A model generated the notes under the pieces. It searched no databases. It saw only the letters and a list, made by a program, of their open reading frames with translations, and had not been told where the DNA came from. Source: Limnohabitans sp. MORI2 (GTDB taxonomy: Bacteria > Pseudomonadota > Gammaproteobacteria > Burkholderiales > Burkholderiaceae_C). Taken from it: 64,000 nucleotides of DNA. Of the stretch, positions 1 to 8,083 are shown one piece after another (position 1 is the stretch's first letter; each line of letters starts with the position of its first letter). The stretch is from positions 62,001 to 126,000 of the forward strand of contig NZ_AP027058.1 of NCBI RefSeq assembly GCF_027925025.1, written 5' to 3'. The translations under genes and the position numbers were made by a program.

Positions 1-75
1 GGCAAGATTTTTGTTTACGACTTAGAGCAAGTTGTTCGCATCCGTACCGGCGAGACCGGGCCCGAAGCACTTTAA
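1..75 (+). CDS. glnK: P-II nitrogen regulatory protein, C-terminal end (partial)
   Basis: Only the last 24 codons are present; the gene enters from the left edge and stops at TAA 73-75. The visible tail reads GKIFVYDLEQVVRIRTGETG and then five more residues. This is the conserved C-terminal strand and RTGE nucleotide-binding segment of P-II proteins. P-II proteins sense 2-oxoglutarate and ATP/ADP and, in the GlnK form, reversibly block the ammonium channel. The amtB gene begins 15 nt downstream, the standard glnK-amtB pairing, so GlnK is preferred over GlnB. The call rests on a short tail plus context. Confidence 0.85.
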   Translation, partial: GKIFVYDLEQVVRIRTGETGPEAL

Positions 76-90
76 GAAAGAAGATCCATC

Positions 91-1506
91 ATGACTAAAC
101 TTTTCGCCTATCTGGCCATAGGCGCTGGCTTCCTTTTGTCTGGAAGCGCCGCTTTGGCCCAAGCTGCCCCCGAAGCAGCCGCTGCAGTTGCCGCCATCCC
201 TAACAAGGGCGACACCGCATTCATGACGATTTCCACCTTGTTGGTGATCTTGATGACCATCCCCGGTTTGGCTTTGTTCTACGGTGGTTTGGTTCGCAGC
301 AAAAACATGCTGTCTGTGTTGATGCAAGTCTTCGTGGTGAGCTCACTCATTTATGTGTTGTGGACGATCTACGGTTACACCGTGGCCTTCACCGGTGGTT
401 CACCTTTCTTTGGTGGCTTTGACAAGTTGTTTTTCAAAGGCATCACGCCTGACTCCATTGCTGCCACGTTCAGCAAAGGCGTTGTGATTCCTGAATTCAC
501 ATTCGCAGCCTTCCAAGCAACCTTCGCTGCGATCACTTGCACTTTGATCGTGGGCTCATTCGCTGAGCGCGCCAAGTTCTCGGCTGTGTTGTTGTTCTGC
601 GTGTTGTGGTTCACCTTCAGCTACTTGCCCGTGGCCCACATGGTTTGGTACTGGGACGGCCCTGACGCCATCACTGACGCTGCTAGCTTGGAAACTGTGA
701 CGGCCGCTGCTGGCTGGCTGTGGGCCAAGGGTGCGTTGGACTTCGCAGGCGGTACGGTGGTGCACATCAACGCTGCGGTGGCTGGTTTGGTCGGTGCTTA
801 TGTGATCGGCAAGCGCGTCGGTTACGGCAAAGAATCGATGGCGCCTCACAGCTTGACATTGACCATGGTCGGTGCCTCTCTCTTGTGGGTGGGTTGGTTC
901 GGTTTCAACGCTGGTTCGAACCTCGAAGCCAACGGTGTAGCAGCCCTCGCTTTTGTGAACACCTTGGTGGCCACTGGCGCAGCGACCATTGCTTGGATTG
1001 CCGGTGAAGCGATGGCCAAAGGCAAAGCTTCGATGCTGGGTGCTGCTTCGGGTGCTGTGGCTGGTTTGGTGGCGATCACTCCCGCTTGCGGTTTCGTGGG
1101 CCCCATGGGTGCCATCGTGATCGGCTTGGTGGGCGGCTTCGGCGGCTTGTGGGGTGTGAATGGTTTGAAACGCCTCTTGGGCGCTGACGACTCACTCGAT
1201 GTGTTCGGCGTGCACGGTGTCTGCGGTATCTTGGGTGCGTTGTTGACCGGCGTGTTTGCAGCCCCATCCCTCGGCGGTACTGGCGTGTTCGACTACGTGG
1301 CCAATGCCGTGAACCCTGACTATTCCATCGTCGACCAAGTGATCATCCAAGCAACTGCTGTGGGTACCACCATCGTCTGGTCTGCTGTGGTGTCATTCGT
1401 GGCCTACAAACTGGTGGACATCGTGTTGGGTCTGCGTGTGACCGAAGAAGAAGAGCGCGAAGGCCTCGACATCAGCTCACACGGCGAAACGGCCTACCAC
1501 CGTTAA
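91..1506 (+). CDS. amtB: Ammonium transporter AmtB
   Basis: The 471-residue product belongs to the Amt/Mep/Rh family of inner-membrane ammonium channels. It starts with a cleavable-looking signal (FAYLAIGAGFLLSGSAALAQA), as in many proteobacterial AmtB proteins, followed by about eleven hydrophobic segments. The twin pore histidines are visible at about His225 (VVHINAAVAG) and His375 (VFGVHGVCGILGAL). The start is the ATG at 91 after AAGAAAGAAG. It is co-transcribed with the upstream glnK remnant and followed by a strong terminator. Family and context agree; the substrate is ammonium or methylammonium by family knowledge. Confidence 0.97.
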   Translation: MTKLFAYLAIGAGFLLSGSAALAQAAPEAAAAVAAIPNKGDTAFMTISTLLVILMTIPGLALFYGGLVRSKNMLSVLMQVFVVSSLIYVLWTIYGYTVAFTGGSPFFGGFDKLFFKGITPDSIAATFSKGVVIPEFTFAAFQATFAAITCTLIVGSFAERAKFSAVLLFCVLWFTFSYLPVAHMVWYWDGPDAITDAASLETVTAAAGWLWAKGALDFAGGTVVHINAAVAGLVGAYVIGKRVGYGKESMAPHSLTLTMVGASLLWVGWFGFNAGSNLEANGVAALAFVNTLVATGAATIAWIAGEAMAKGKASMLGAASGAVAGLVAITPACGFVGPMGAIVIGLVGGFGGLWGVNGLKRLLGADDSLDVFGVHGVCGILGALLTGVFAAPSLGGTGVFDYVANAVNPDYSIVDQVIIQATAVGTTIVWSAVVSFVAYKLVDIVLGLRVTEEEEREGLDISSHGETAYHR

Positions 1507-1542
1507 TTTTTCAAGTACTTCAAGTTTTCCTTGGACTTCACA

Positions 1543-1569
1543 GCCCGCCTCTCGGCGGGCTTTTTTTAT
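1543..1569 (+). terminator. Rho-independent terminator after amtB
   Basis: A perfect 7-bp GC stem (GCCCGCC / GGCGGGC, 1543-1549 and 1554-1560) with a TCTC loop is followed by seven T residues and a further T-rich stretch. It lies 36 nt beyond the amtB stop and separates the glnK-amtB unit from glcE. Confidence 0.93.
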
Positions 1570-1623
1570 TTTTGACAGGACTGTGCAAAAAATTCAAAAC
1601 CAGCTGCAAACCTAGCGGCTACC

Positions 1624-2808
1624 ATGCGGTTCATGCAAGACACGCTGCAACACCTCACCGACCGTATCCTTCACGCCACTCAAACCAGCCAGCCCTTGCG
1701 CTTGCGTGGGGGTGGTACCAAAGACTTTTTGGGGCAATCGCTGCAAGGCGAAGTGCTAGACACCCGCGCTTACAGTGGCATCTTGAGTTATGAACCCAGC
1801 GAGTTGGTGATCACCGTGCGTGCAGGCACCCCCTTGGCCGAGGTTGAAGCGGCGTTGGCTGAAAAAGGTCAGAGCTTTGCTTTCGAGCCACCGCACTTCT
1901 CAGCAGGGCGGCACGATGCTTTGGGCGAAGGCACCACGATTGGTGGCATGGTGGCTGCAGGGTTGGCGGGGCCCTCGCGCGCCAGCGTGGGCACGGTGCG
2001 CGATTTTGTGCTGGGTGCACGCGTCATCAATGGCAAAGGCGAACACCTCACCTTTGGCGGTCAAGTGATGAAGAACGTGGCGGGCTATGACGTGTCGCGT
2101 TTGTTGGCCGGTAGCTGGGGTCAGTTGGGGCTCATCACCGAGGTGTCATTGAAGGTGTTGCCTGTCGCGCCCGGTGAGGCCACTTTGGTGTGCGCTGGCG
2201 TTAGCCAAGCGCAAGCCTTGAAACTCATCAACCAATGGGGCGGTCAACCCTTGCCCTTGAACGCCAGCGCGTGGGTGTACGACACCACCGCCGATCCGGC
2301 GCAAGATTTTTTCTTTGTCCGCTTGCGTGGGGCTGTTGCAGCCGTGGATGCCGCCGTGACCAAAATGAGCGCTGATGTGCAAGCCTTGGGTGCACACGTG
2401 ACACGCATGAATGCACAGGATGTCGTTGACGACTGGCGTGGCAGCGGCGAGCACACTTTGGATTTCTTCAAAGCCCCAACCGATCAAGACTGCTTGTGGC
2501 GCCTGAGCGTGCCGCAAACCGCGCCTGTGCTGGATGTGCGTGTCAACGGCGTTGCATGCGCCCAATACATCGAGTGGCATGGTGCCCAGCGTTGGTTGTG
2601 GGCGCCTGCCTCAGCCGTTGCGCAAGTGCGCGAGGCGGCGGTGAAAGCAGGCGGCCACGCCACCTTGTTCCGTACCAGCGCTGCACATGGTGACGCCGAT
2701 AAAGCCGTAGGCGTGTACACCCCACTCAACGCGGTGCAGCAGCGCATTCAAAACGAACTCAAAAAACAGTTTGACCCAGCCGGTATCTTCAACCCTGGTC
2801 GTGTTTAA
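1624..2808 (+). CDS. glcE: Glycolate oxidase FAD-binding subunit GlcE
   Basis: The 394-residue protein is the second flavin-domain subunit of the GlcDEF glycolate oxidase, which converts glycolate to glyoxylate at the inner face of the membrane. The N-terminal half is a PCMH-type FAD domain with LVITVRAGTPLAEVEAAL, the segment GGMVAAGLAGPSRASVGTVRDFVLGARV and VMKNVAGYDVSRLLAGSWGQ, all typical of GlcE. The C-terminus ends in QFDPAGIFNPGRV, also diagnostic. The start ATG at 1624 has no clear Shine-Dalgarno; ATG 1633 is the alternative. glcF follows after 15 nt. The catalytic GlcD subunit is not encoded next to it. Confidence 0.95.
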   Translation: MRFMQDTLQHLTDRILHATQTSQPLRLRGGGTKDFLGQSLQGEVLDTRAYSGILSYEPSELVITVRAGTPLAEVEAALAEKGQSFAFEPPHFSAGRHDALGEGTTIGGMVAAGLAGPSRASVGTVRDFVLGARVINGKGEHLTFGGQVMKNVAGYDVSRLLAGSWGQLGLITEVSLKVLPVAPGEATLVCAGVSQAQALKLINQWGGQPLPLNASAWVYDTTADPAQDFFFVRLRGAVAAVDAAVTKMSADVQALGAHVTRMNAQDVVDDWRGSGEHTLDFFKAPTDQDCLWRLSVPQTAPVLDVRVNGVACAQYIEWHGAQRWLWAPASAVAQVREAAVKAGGHATLFRTSAAHGDADKAVGVYTPLNAVQQRIQNELKKQFDPAGIFNPGRV

Positions 2809-2823
2809 AACACAGAGCCTCAC

Positions 2824-4068
2824 ATGCAAACCAACCTGGCCCCCCAATACGTCGGCACACCCGAAGGCGAACAAGCCGAAGCCATTTTGCGCAAGTGCGT
2901 GCACTGCGGTTTTTGCACAGCGACGTGCCCGACCTACCAACTGTTAGGCGATGAACTCGATGGCCCACGCGGCCGCATCTATTTGATGAAACAAGTGTTT
3001 GAAGGTGCCACGCCCACGCGAGCCACGCAGCAACACTTGGACCGCTGCCTCACTTGCCGCAACTGCGAAAGCACGTGCCCCAGCGGCGTGCAATACGGTC
3101 ACTTGGTGGACGTGGGCCGCAAGGTGGTGGACGCGCAAGTGCCGCGCCCTGTGGGTGAACGCTTCATGCGTTGGGCCTTGAAAGAAGGCCTCACTTCTCC
3201 GCTGTTCGCGCCGGCCATGAAGCTCGGCCAAGCGGTGCGCGGTGTATTGCCTGCCAAGCTCAAAGCCAAAGTGCCAGCGCCTCAAACTGCTGAGCGCAAT
3301 GGCGTGGTGTGGCCCACAACGCAACACCCCCGCAAAGTGCTCATGCTCGCAGGCTGTGTGCAGCCCGCCATGCTGCCCAACATCAACACGGCCACTGCGC
3401 GTGTGCTGGATGCCGCGGGTATTCAAACCATTGTGGCGCCCGAAGCGGGATGCTGCGGTGCAGTCAAATTTCACTTGAATGACCAAGACGGTAGCTTGGT
3501 GCAAATACGCGCCAACATTGACGCGTGGTGGCCGTTTGTCGAGCAAGGCGTGGAAGCCATTGTGATGAACGCCTCAGGCTGTGGCGTGATGGTGAAAGAC
3601 TACGGCCATGTGTTGAAGGATGATGCGGTTTATGCCGCCAAAGCCAAACGCATCAGCGATCTCACCCAAGACTTGAGCGAGTTGTTGCCCGAGTTGGTGC
3701 CCTTACTCAAACCTAAATTGAACGCAGCGGCGGTTGCTGCGGTAGGCGCTCAGGCGTATCACCCGCCTTGCACCTTGCAACACGGTCAAAAGCTCAAAGG
3801 TGGTGTGGAGCAACACATGGCGGCCTTGGGTTTCTCAATTCAAGTCGCTAACCATGAATCACATCTGTGCTGCGGCTCTGCAGGTACCTACAGCGTGCTC
3901 AACCCCGACATCAGCTACACGTTGCGTGACCGCAAGTTGGGTAACTTGGATGCACTCAAGCCCCAAGCCATCCTGAGTGCCAACGTGGGCTGTATCACTC
4001 ACTTGCAAAGCGGCACAGATGTGCCTGTGAAGCATTGGGTGGAAGTGCTGGATGCGGCTTTGAATTAA
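2824..4068 (+). CDS. glcF: Glycolate oxidase iron-sulfur subunit GlcF
   Basis: The 414-residue product carries two [4Fe-4S] motifs near the N-terminus (CVHCGFCTATCPTY around residue 25 and CLTCRNCESTCPSG around residue 77). Two CCG cysteine-rich domains follow (LMLAGCVQPAM with EAGCCGA, and HPPCTLQHGQ with HLCCGSAGTY). This is the standard GlcF layout; the subunit passes electrons from the flavin subunits to the membrane quinone pool. It forms a unit with glcE. Its 3' end overlaps the convergent glutathione peroxidase gene by four bases. Confidence 0.95.
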   Translation: MQTNLAPQYVGTPEGEQAEAILRKCVHCGFCTATCPTYQLLGDELDGPRGRIYLMKQVFEGATPTRATQQHLDRCLTCRNCESTCPSGVQYGHLVDVGRKVVDAQVPRPVGERFMRWALKEGLTSPLFAPAMKLGQAVRGVLPAKLKAKVPAPQTAERNGVVWPTTQHPRKVLMLAGCVQPAMLPNINTATARVLDAAGIQTIVAPEAGCCGAVKFHLNDQDGSLVQIRANIDAWWPFVEQGVEAIVMNASGCGVMVKDYGHVLKDDAVYAAKAKRISDLTQDLSELLPELVPLLKPKLNAAAVAAVGAQAYHPPCTLQHGQKLKGGVEQHMAALGFSIQVANHESHLCCGSAGTYSVLNPDISYTLRDRKLGNLDALKPQAILSANVGCITHLQSGTDVPVKHWVEVLDAALN

Positions 4069-4550
4069 GCCGCCAAAGCTGCTTCGATGTCTTTGGCCAG
4101 CTTGGCTGGCGCATCCATCGATGCATATCGCTTGAGCACGTGACCGTCTTTGCCGACCAAGAACTTGGTGAAGTTCCATTTGATGCCCTCGCTGCCCAAA
4201 AGACCCGGTGCTTCGGCTTTGAGCCACTTAAATAATGGATGGGCGTTGTCGCCGTTCACATCTACTTTTTCCATCATCGTGAAGCTCACGCCGTAGTTGC
4301 GTTGGCAAAAGGCGCCGATTTCCGCGTTGGTGCCCGAGTCTTGGGCGCCAAACTGGTTGCATGGAAAGCCAATCACGGCGAGACCGCGTGAACCATAGGT
4401 TTGATGCAACGCCTCTAGCCCTTCAAACTGGGGCGTGAAGCCGCAGGCACTAGCGGTGTTCACAATCAGCAAAACTTGGTTTTGCAGGTCAGCAAAGGAC
4501 AGAGGTGTGCCGTCGATGCGTTGGGCGGCGAAATCTTTGAGCGCGGTCAT
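4065..4550 (-). CDS. Glutathione peroxidase family protein
   Basis: The 161-residue protein is a thioredoxin-fold thiol peroxidase. It shows LIVNTASACGFTPQFEGLE with the peroxidatic cysteine in place of selenocysteine, GFPCNQFGAQDSG with the conserved Gln, and WNFTKFLV with the conserved Trp-Asn pair. It reduces hydroperoxides, in bacteria often using thioredoxin. The start was set at ATG 4550 (MTALKDFAAQ), because the 28 codons upstream lie inside the preceding transporter gene and have no peroxidase homology. It overlaps that gene by ATGA and is the last gene of the lplT-EamA-gpx operon. Confidence 0.92.
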   Translation of the reverse strand: MTALKDFAAQRIDGTPLSFADLQNQVLLIVNTASACGFTPQFEGLEALHQTYGSRGLAVIGFPCNQFGAQDSGTNAEIGAFCQRNYGVSFTMMEKVDVNGDNAHPLFKWLKAEAPGLLGSEGIKWNFTKFLVGKDGHVLKRYASMDAPAKLAKDIEAALAA

Positions 4551-5461
4551 TTGTGAGTCTCCATGGATGTATGTGCATGCGATGCCAGCAAGGCCATGAC
4601 CACAATCATGCCGCCACCCAGCGCGACGCGCCATGTGAGCACGGAAGCCCCTAGTGCAACTGAGGACACACTGGCGAAGACCACTTCCGACATCATCACC
4701 ATCGCTGTGGTGTGTGCGCTTAAGCGCGCCGCGCCGTACTGCAAAGAAAAGTTAGACAGCAAAAATGCGGCGCTCAGCCCCAGCACCCAAGGTGCCCAGC
4801 TTGTGAGGACGGAGAGGCTGGCATTTTCAAGAGGCGATGCAAAGAGCGGTGGTATCACGCTCAGAGTGGATGCCAGCAACGCGCACGCGATGGCCATCCA
4901 AGCGCCGCCTGCAAACATGGCGACCATGCGCGACGACTCAGGTGTGTGTTGCAAACGCAGCAACCAAATATTGGTCAGGGCAAAACAAAAACCTGCGAGC
5001 AGAGCAAGAACATCAGCCAGATCTTGCGGCAGTGGCCAAGGCGATGCAGGTGTGGTGAGGACGAGCACCATACCCACCAAAGTGAGCGACAAGCGCACCA
5101 ATGCCCCCCGTGTGGGGCGTTCATCCAGCAGCCACCATGCCAGCAACAACGACCAAGTCGGCATCAGATAAAACAGCAACACCACGCGCACCACATCGCC
5201 AGTGGTGACGGCCCAGTTGAACCCCACATTGGTGAGGCCAGACACGGCCATGAGCCAATAGAGTTGCGGGTGTTGTCTGAAGTGTGTCCAACCTGAAGGA
5301 CAGATCAAGCTCAGTACGATCGTTGCCAGGGTGAAGACAGCCGCCGTGGCCCATAAAGGGTGCAGGCCTTGCGCGTCCAGCGCACGTAAAGGGAACCACG
5401 ACAAGCCCCATACCAGCGCATTGAAAGCCAAGGCCAACACGGCCAGCGCGGGGCGCGTCAT
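4547..5461 (-). CDS. EamA/DMT family inner-membrane transporter
   Basis: The 304-residue protein has about ten hydrophobic segments in two similar halves, the EamA drug/metabolite transporter layout. Typical features are the N-terminal NALVWGLSWFPLRAL and the helix-end signature VVRVVLLFYLMPTWSLLLAW. The C-terminal half contains LSAHTTAMVMMSEVVFASVSS. The family exports amino acids, nucleosides or small metabolites; the substrate cannot be read from the sequence. It sits 21 nt after lplT and overlaps the peroxidase start by four bases, so the three genes are probably one transcript. Confidence 0.88.
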   Translation of the reverse strand: MTRPALAVLALAFNALVWGLSWFPLRALDAQGLHPLWATAAVFTLATIVLSLICPSGWTHFRQHPQLYWLMAVSGLTNVGFNWAVTTGDVVRVVLLFYLMPTWSLLLAWWLLDERPTRGALVRLSLTLVGMVLVLTTPASPWPLPQDLADVLALLAGFCFALTNIWLLRLQHTPESSRMVAMFAGGAWMAIACALLASTLSVIPPLFASPLENASLSVLTSWAPWVLGLSAAFLLSNFSLQYGAARLSAHTTAMVMMSEVVFASVSSVALGASVLTWRVALGGGMIVVMALLASHAHTSMETHK

Positions 5462-5482
5462 GAGGTGCTGTGTGCGGACTGC

Positions 5483-6790
5483 TTAGCCGTGCAAATCGTC
5501 GTTGCGTGCGATGTGCATCAAACGCGCCAACTCCTCGCGGTGGTGGTTGTGGTTGTGTTCATGCCACAGCTTGATGAGCCACATCACATAGCCGACCAAC
5601 ACGCCAAAGGCGGTGATGGCACCAAAGGCGCTGAGTCCCATGCCGGTGCTAAACGTGTACAAAAAGCCCAAACCCAAAATGCACAGTTGTTCATTCAGGT
5701 TTTGCACAGCAATGGAGCGACCTGCTCCCATGAGGTTGTGGCCGCGGTGTTGCAACAGCGCATTCATCGGTACCACCAAGAAGCCACCTAAAGCGCCCAA
5801 GATGATGAGGAAGGGCACAGCCAACCACAAGTTGTCAATGAAGTTCATGGCCACCACGAAGCAACCCATGGCGATGCCCAAAGGCATGAGGCGTGTGGCA
5901 TGGTCGAGCTTCATCTTTATAGATGCGACCACAGCACCGACAGCCGTGCCAATGGCAACGACACCCACCAAGCTTGACGCTTGCGTGGTGGTGTAGCCCA
6001 AAGCAGCAGCACTCCATGCCAAGACGATGTAGCGCAAGTTGCCGCTGACACCCCAAAACAAGGTGGTGGTGGCCAATGAGATTTGGCCCAGCTTGTCTTG
6101 CCACAGACGCTGGTTGCAATGCCAAAAATCGGGCAGGAGTGCCAACAAATTGCGCACCATGCTTTTTTCTGGATCAAGGCGCATGGGAATGAGCGCGGCA
6201 CCGGTGTAGGGAATGCGTTTGTTGAACCAAGCGGCCAAGGCGTACAGCGGAATCAGCAGGCAAATGGCGGCTTCGGCGGAGGTGTCAACGCCTGTCGTGA
6301 GTAGTGGCAAGTCAAACGACAGCAACCATGCTGACAAATTGGGGCCGACCAGCTGGCCACCCAACAACACGCCCAAGATGATGGAGGCGATCGTCAAGCC
6401 CTCGATCCAGCCGTTCGCTTTGACCAACTGAGATGCAGGGAGCAACTCGGTCAAGATGCCGTACTTGGCAGGTGAATACGCTGCCGCGCCCAATCCCACC
6501 ACGGCGTAGGCGAGCAAAGGATGCACGCCAAACAACATCATCAAGCAGCCCACCACTTTGATGGTGTTGCTCATGAGCATGACCTCGCCTTTCGGTCTCG
6601 CGTCGGCAAATGCGCCCACAAAGGGTGCGAGCACCACGTAAAACAAAGCGAACATAGGCACAAGAGCCGCACGTTGCCACTCGGGTGCGCCATCGGATTT
6701 GAGGAGTTCTACGGCTGTGACGAACAGTGCGTTGTCGGCCAGCGAGCTGAAAAACTGCGCCGACATGATGGTGTAAAAACCGCGCTTCAT
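5483..6790 (-). CDS. lplT: Lysophospholipid transporter LplT (MFS)
   Basis: The 435-residue MFS protein resembles LplT, the flippase that returns lysophosphatidylethanolamine to the cytoplasmic leaflet for reacylation. Recognisable LplT segments are [19 protein letters not shown] at the N-terminus, [37 protein letters not shown], and [20 protein letters not shown] followed by [12 protein letters not shown]. The start was placed at ATG 6790 ([10 protein letters not shown]); 31 further in-frame codons upstream lack homology. Unlike in enterobacteria, no aas acyltransferase gene lies beside it. It is divergent from alr across a gap of about 100 bases. Confidence 0.88.
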   Translation of the reverse strand: MKRGFYTIMSAQFFSSLADNALFVTAVELLKSDGAPEWQRAALVPMFALFYVVLAPFVGAFADARPKGEVMLMSNTIKVVGCLMMLFGVHPLLAYAVVGLGAAAYSPAKYGILTELLPASQLVKANGWIEGLTIASIILGVLLGGQLVGPNLSAWLLSFDLPLLTTGVDTSAEAAICLLIPLYALAAWFNKRIPYTGAALIPMRLDPEKSMVRNLLALLPDFWHCNQRLWQDKLGQISLATTTLFWGVSGNLRYIVLAWSAAALGYTTTQASSLVGVVAIGTAVGAVVASIKMKLDHATRLMPLGIAMGCFVVAMNFIDNLWLAVPFLIILGALGGFLVVPMNALLQHRGHNLMGAGRSIAVQNLNEQLCILGLGFLYTFSTGMGLSAFGAITAFGVLVGYVMWLIKLWHEHNHNHHREELARLMHIARNDDLHG

Positions 6791-6891
6791 GGGTAGGTCT
6801 GGCAGGTGTGCAGAAGAGCTGTACACCTGTTGTTTTTTCTTTCTTCTTGAACTACCCGAGGTTATATCACGCGGGTGCCACAATATTGACT

Positions 6892-7986
6892 ATGCCCCGT
6901 CCGATTCAAGCCTTTGTTCACACCGACGCGCTGCGTCACAACTTGGCCCGCATGCGCGCTGCTGCTCCAGACGCTCGCGTGTGGGCTGTCGTCAAAGCCA
7001 ATGCGTATGGTCATGGCATTGAACGTGTGTTTGACGGTTTACGTGGTGCCGATGGCTTTGCGTTGTTGGACCTAGATGAGGCGCAACGCTTGCGCAGCTT
7101 GGGCTGGCGCGGCCCCGTGCTTTTGCTGGAGGGGGTGTTTGAAGCGCGCGACTTAGAGCTGTGCTCACGCCTTGACCTGTGGCATACCGTGCATTGCGAC
7201 GAACAGATTGACATGCTCAGCCGTCACAAAACACAAGTCCCGCATCGGGTATTCCTCAAAATGAACAGTGGTATGAACCGTTTGGGTTTCACGCCCACAC
7301 GGTTCCGGTCGGCTTGGACGCGGCTGAACCAACTGCCGCAAGTCGATGAAATTTCTTTGGTAACGCATTTCAGTGACGCGGATGGACCTAAAGGCATTGC
7401 CGAACAAATGCGCGTCTTTGCCAAAACCACCGAGGACTTGCCTGGCGAGCGCAGCACTTGCAATAGTGCGGGCTTGTTGCGACATGCCAGCGACACGGCT
7501 GTGGCCGCCGATTGGGTGCGTCCTGGCATTGCGTTGTACGGCAGTGCACCTGATTTTCCTGAGCACGATATGGCGCAATGGGGTTTGCAGCCCACCCTTA
7601 GCCTGCGCAGTCGAATCATTGCGGTGCAAACGCTGCAAGCCGGCGACACCGTGGGCTACGGCTCATCGTTTACAGCGGATGCGCCGATGCGCATTGGCAT
7701 CGTGGCTTGTGGGTACGCGGATGGCTATCCACGCCATTGCCCTACCGGAACACCTGTGCTGGTTGAAGGCGTGCGCACCCGCACGCTGGGGCGCGTGAGC
7801 ATGGACATGATTGCTGTGGATCTCGGCCCCACCCCACAAGCAGCCTTTGGCAGTGAAGTGACGCTGTGGGGCAAGGCCAGTCAAGGGGCTGTGTTGCCGA
7901 TTGATGACGTCGCGAAGGCAGCAGGCACTGTCGGCTATGAGCTGATGTGTGCGGTGTCAGCGCGGGTGAACTTCTCTCAAGACTAA
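6892..7986 (+). CDS. alr: Alanine racemase
   Basis: The 364-residue PLP enzyme interconverts L- and D-alanine for peptidoglycan synthesis. The PLP lysine is Lys35 in [13 protein letters not shown]. Further family segments are [30 protein letters not shown], the catalytic tyrosine in DTVGYGSSF, and GYADGYPRH. The start is ATG 6892 ([10 protein letters not shown]); 28 upstream in-frame codons starting at 6808 fall in the promoter gap with lplT and are not expected to be coding. The length is normal for the family. Confidence 0.96.
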   Translation: MPRPIQAFVHTDALRHNLARMRAAAPDARVWAVVKANAYGHGIERVFDGLRGADGFALLDLDEAQRLRSLGWRGPVLLLEGVFEARDLELCSRLDLWHTVHCDEQIDMLSRHKTQVPHRVFLKMNSGMNRLGFTPTRFRSAWTRLNQLPQVDEISLVTHFSDADGPKGIAEQMRVFAKTTEDLPGERSTCNSAGLLRHASDTAVAADWVRPGIALYGSAPDFPEHDMAQWGLQPTLSLRSRIIAVQTLQAGDTVGYGSSFTADAPMRIGIVACGYADGYPRHCPTGTPVLVEGVRTRTLGRVSMDMIAVDLGPTPQAAFGSEVTLWGKASQGAVLPIDDVAKAAGTVGYELMCAVSARVNFSQD

Positions 7987-8083
7987 GCACTCAAGCTTGA
8001 AGGTCTGAAAGAAAGAGAGCGGTACTTAAGCCGTTAGCTAGTGGGCCTGCTATGGTCCGGAGAAGTTACCAACTTTCTCCAAA

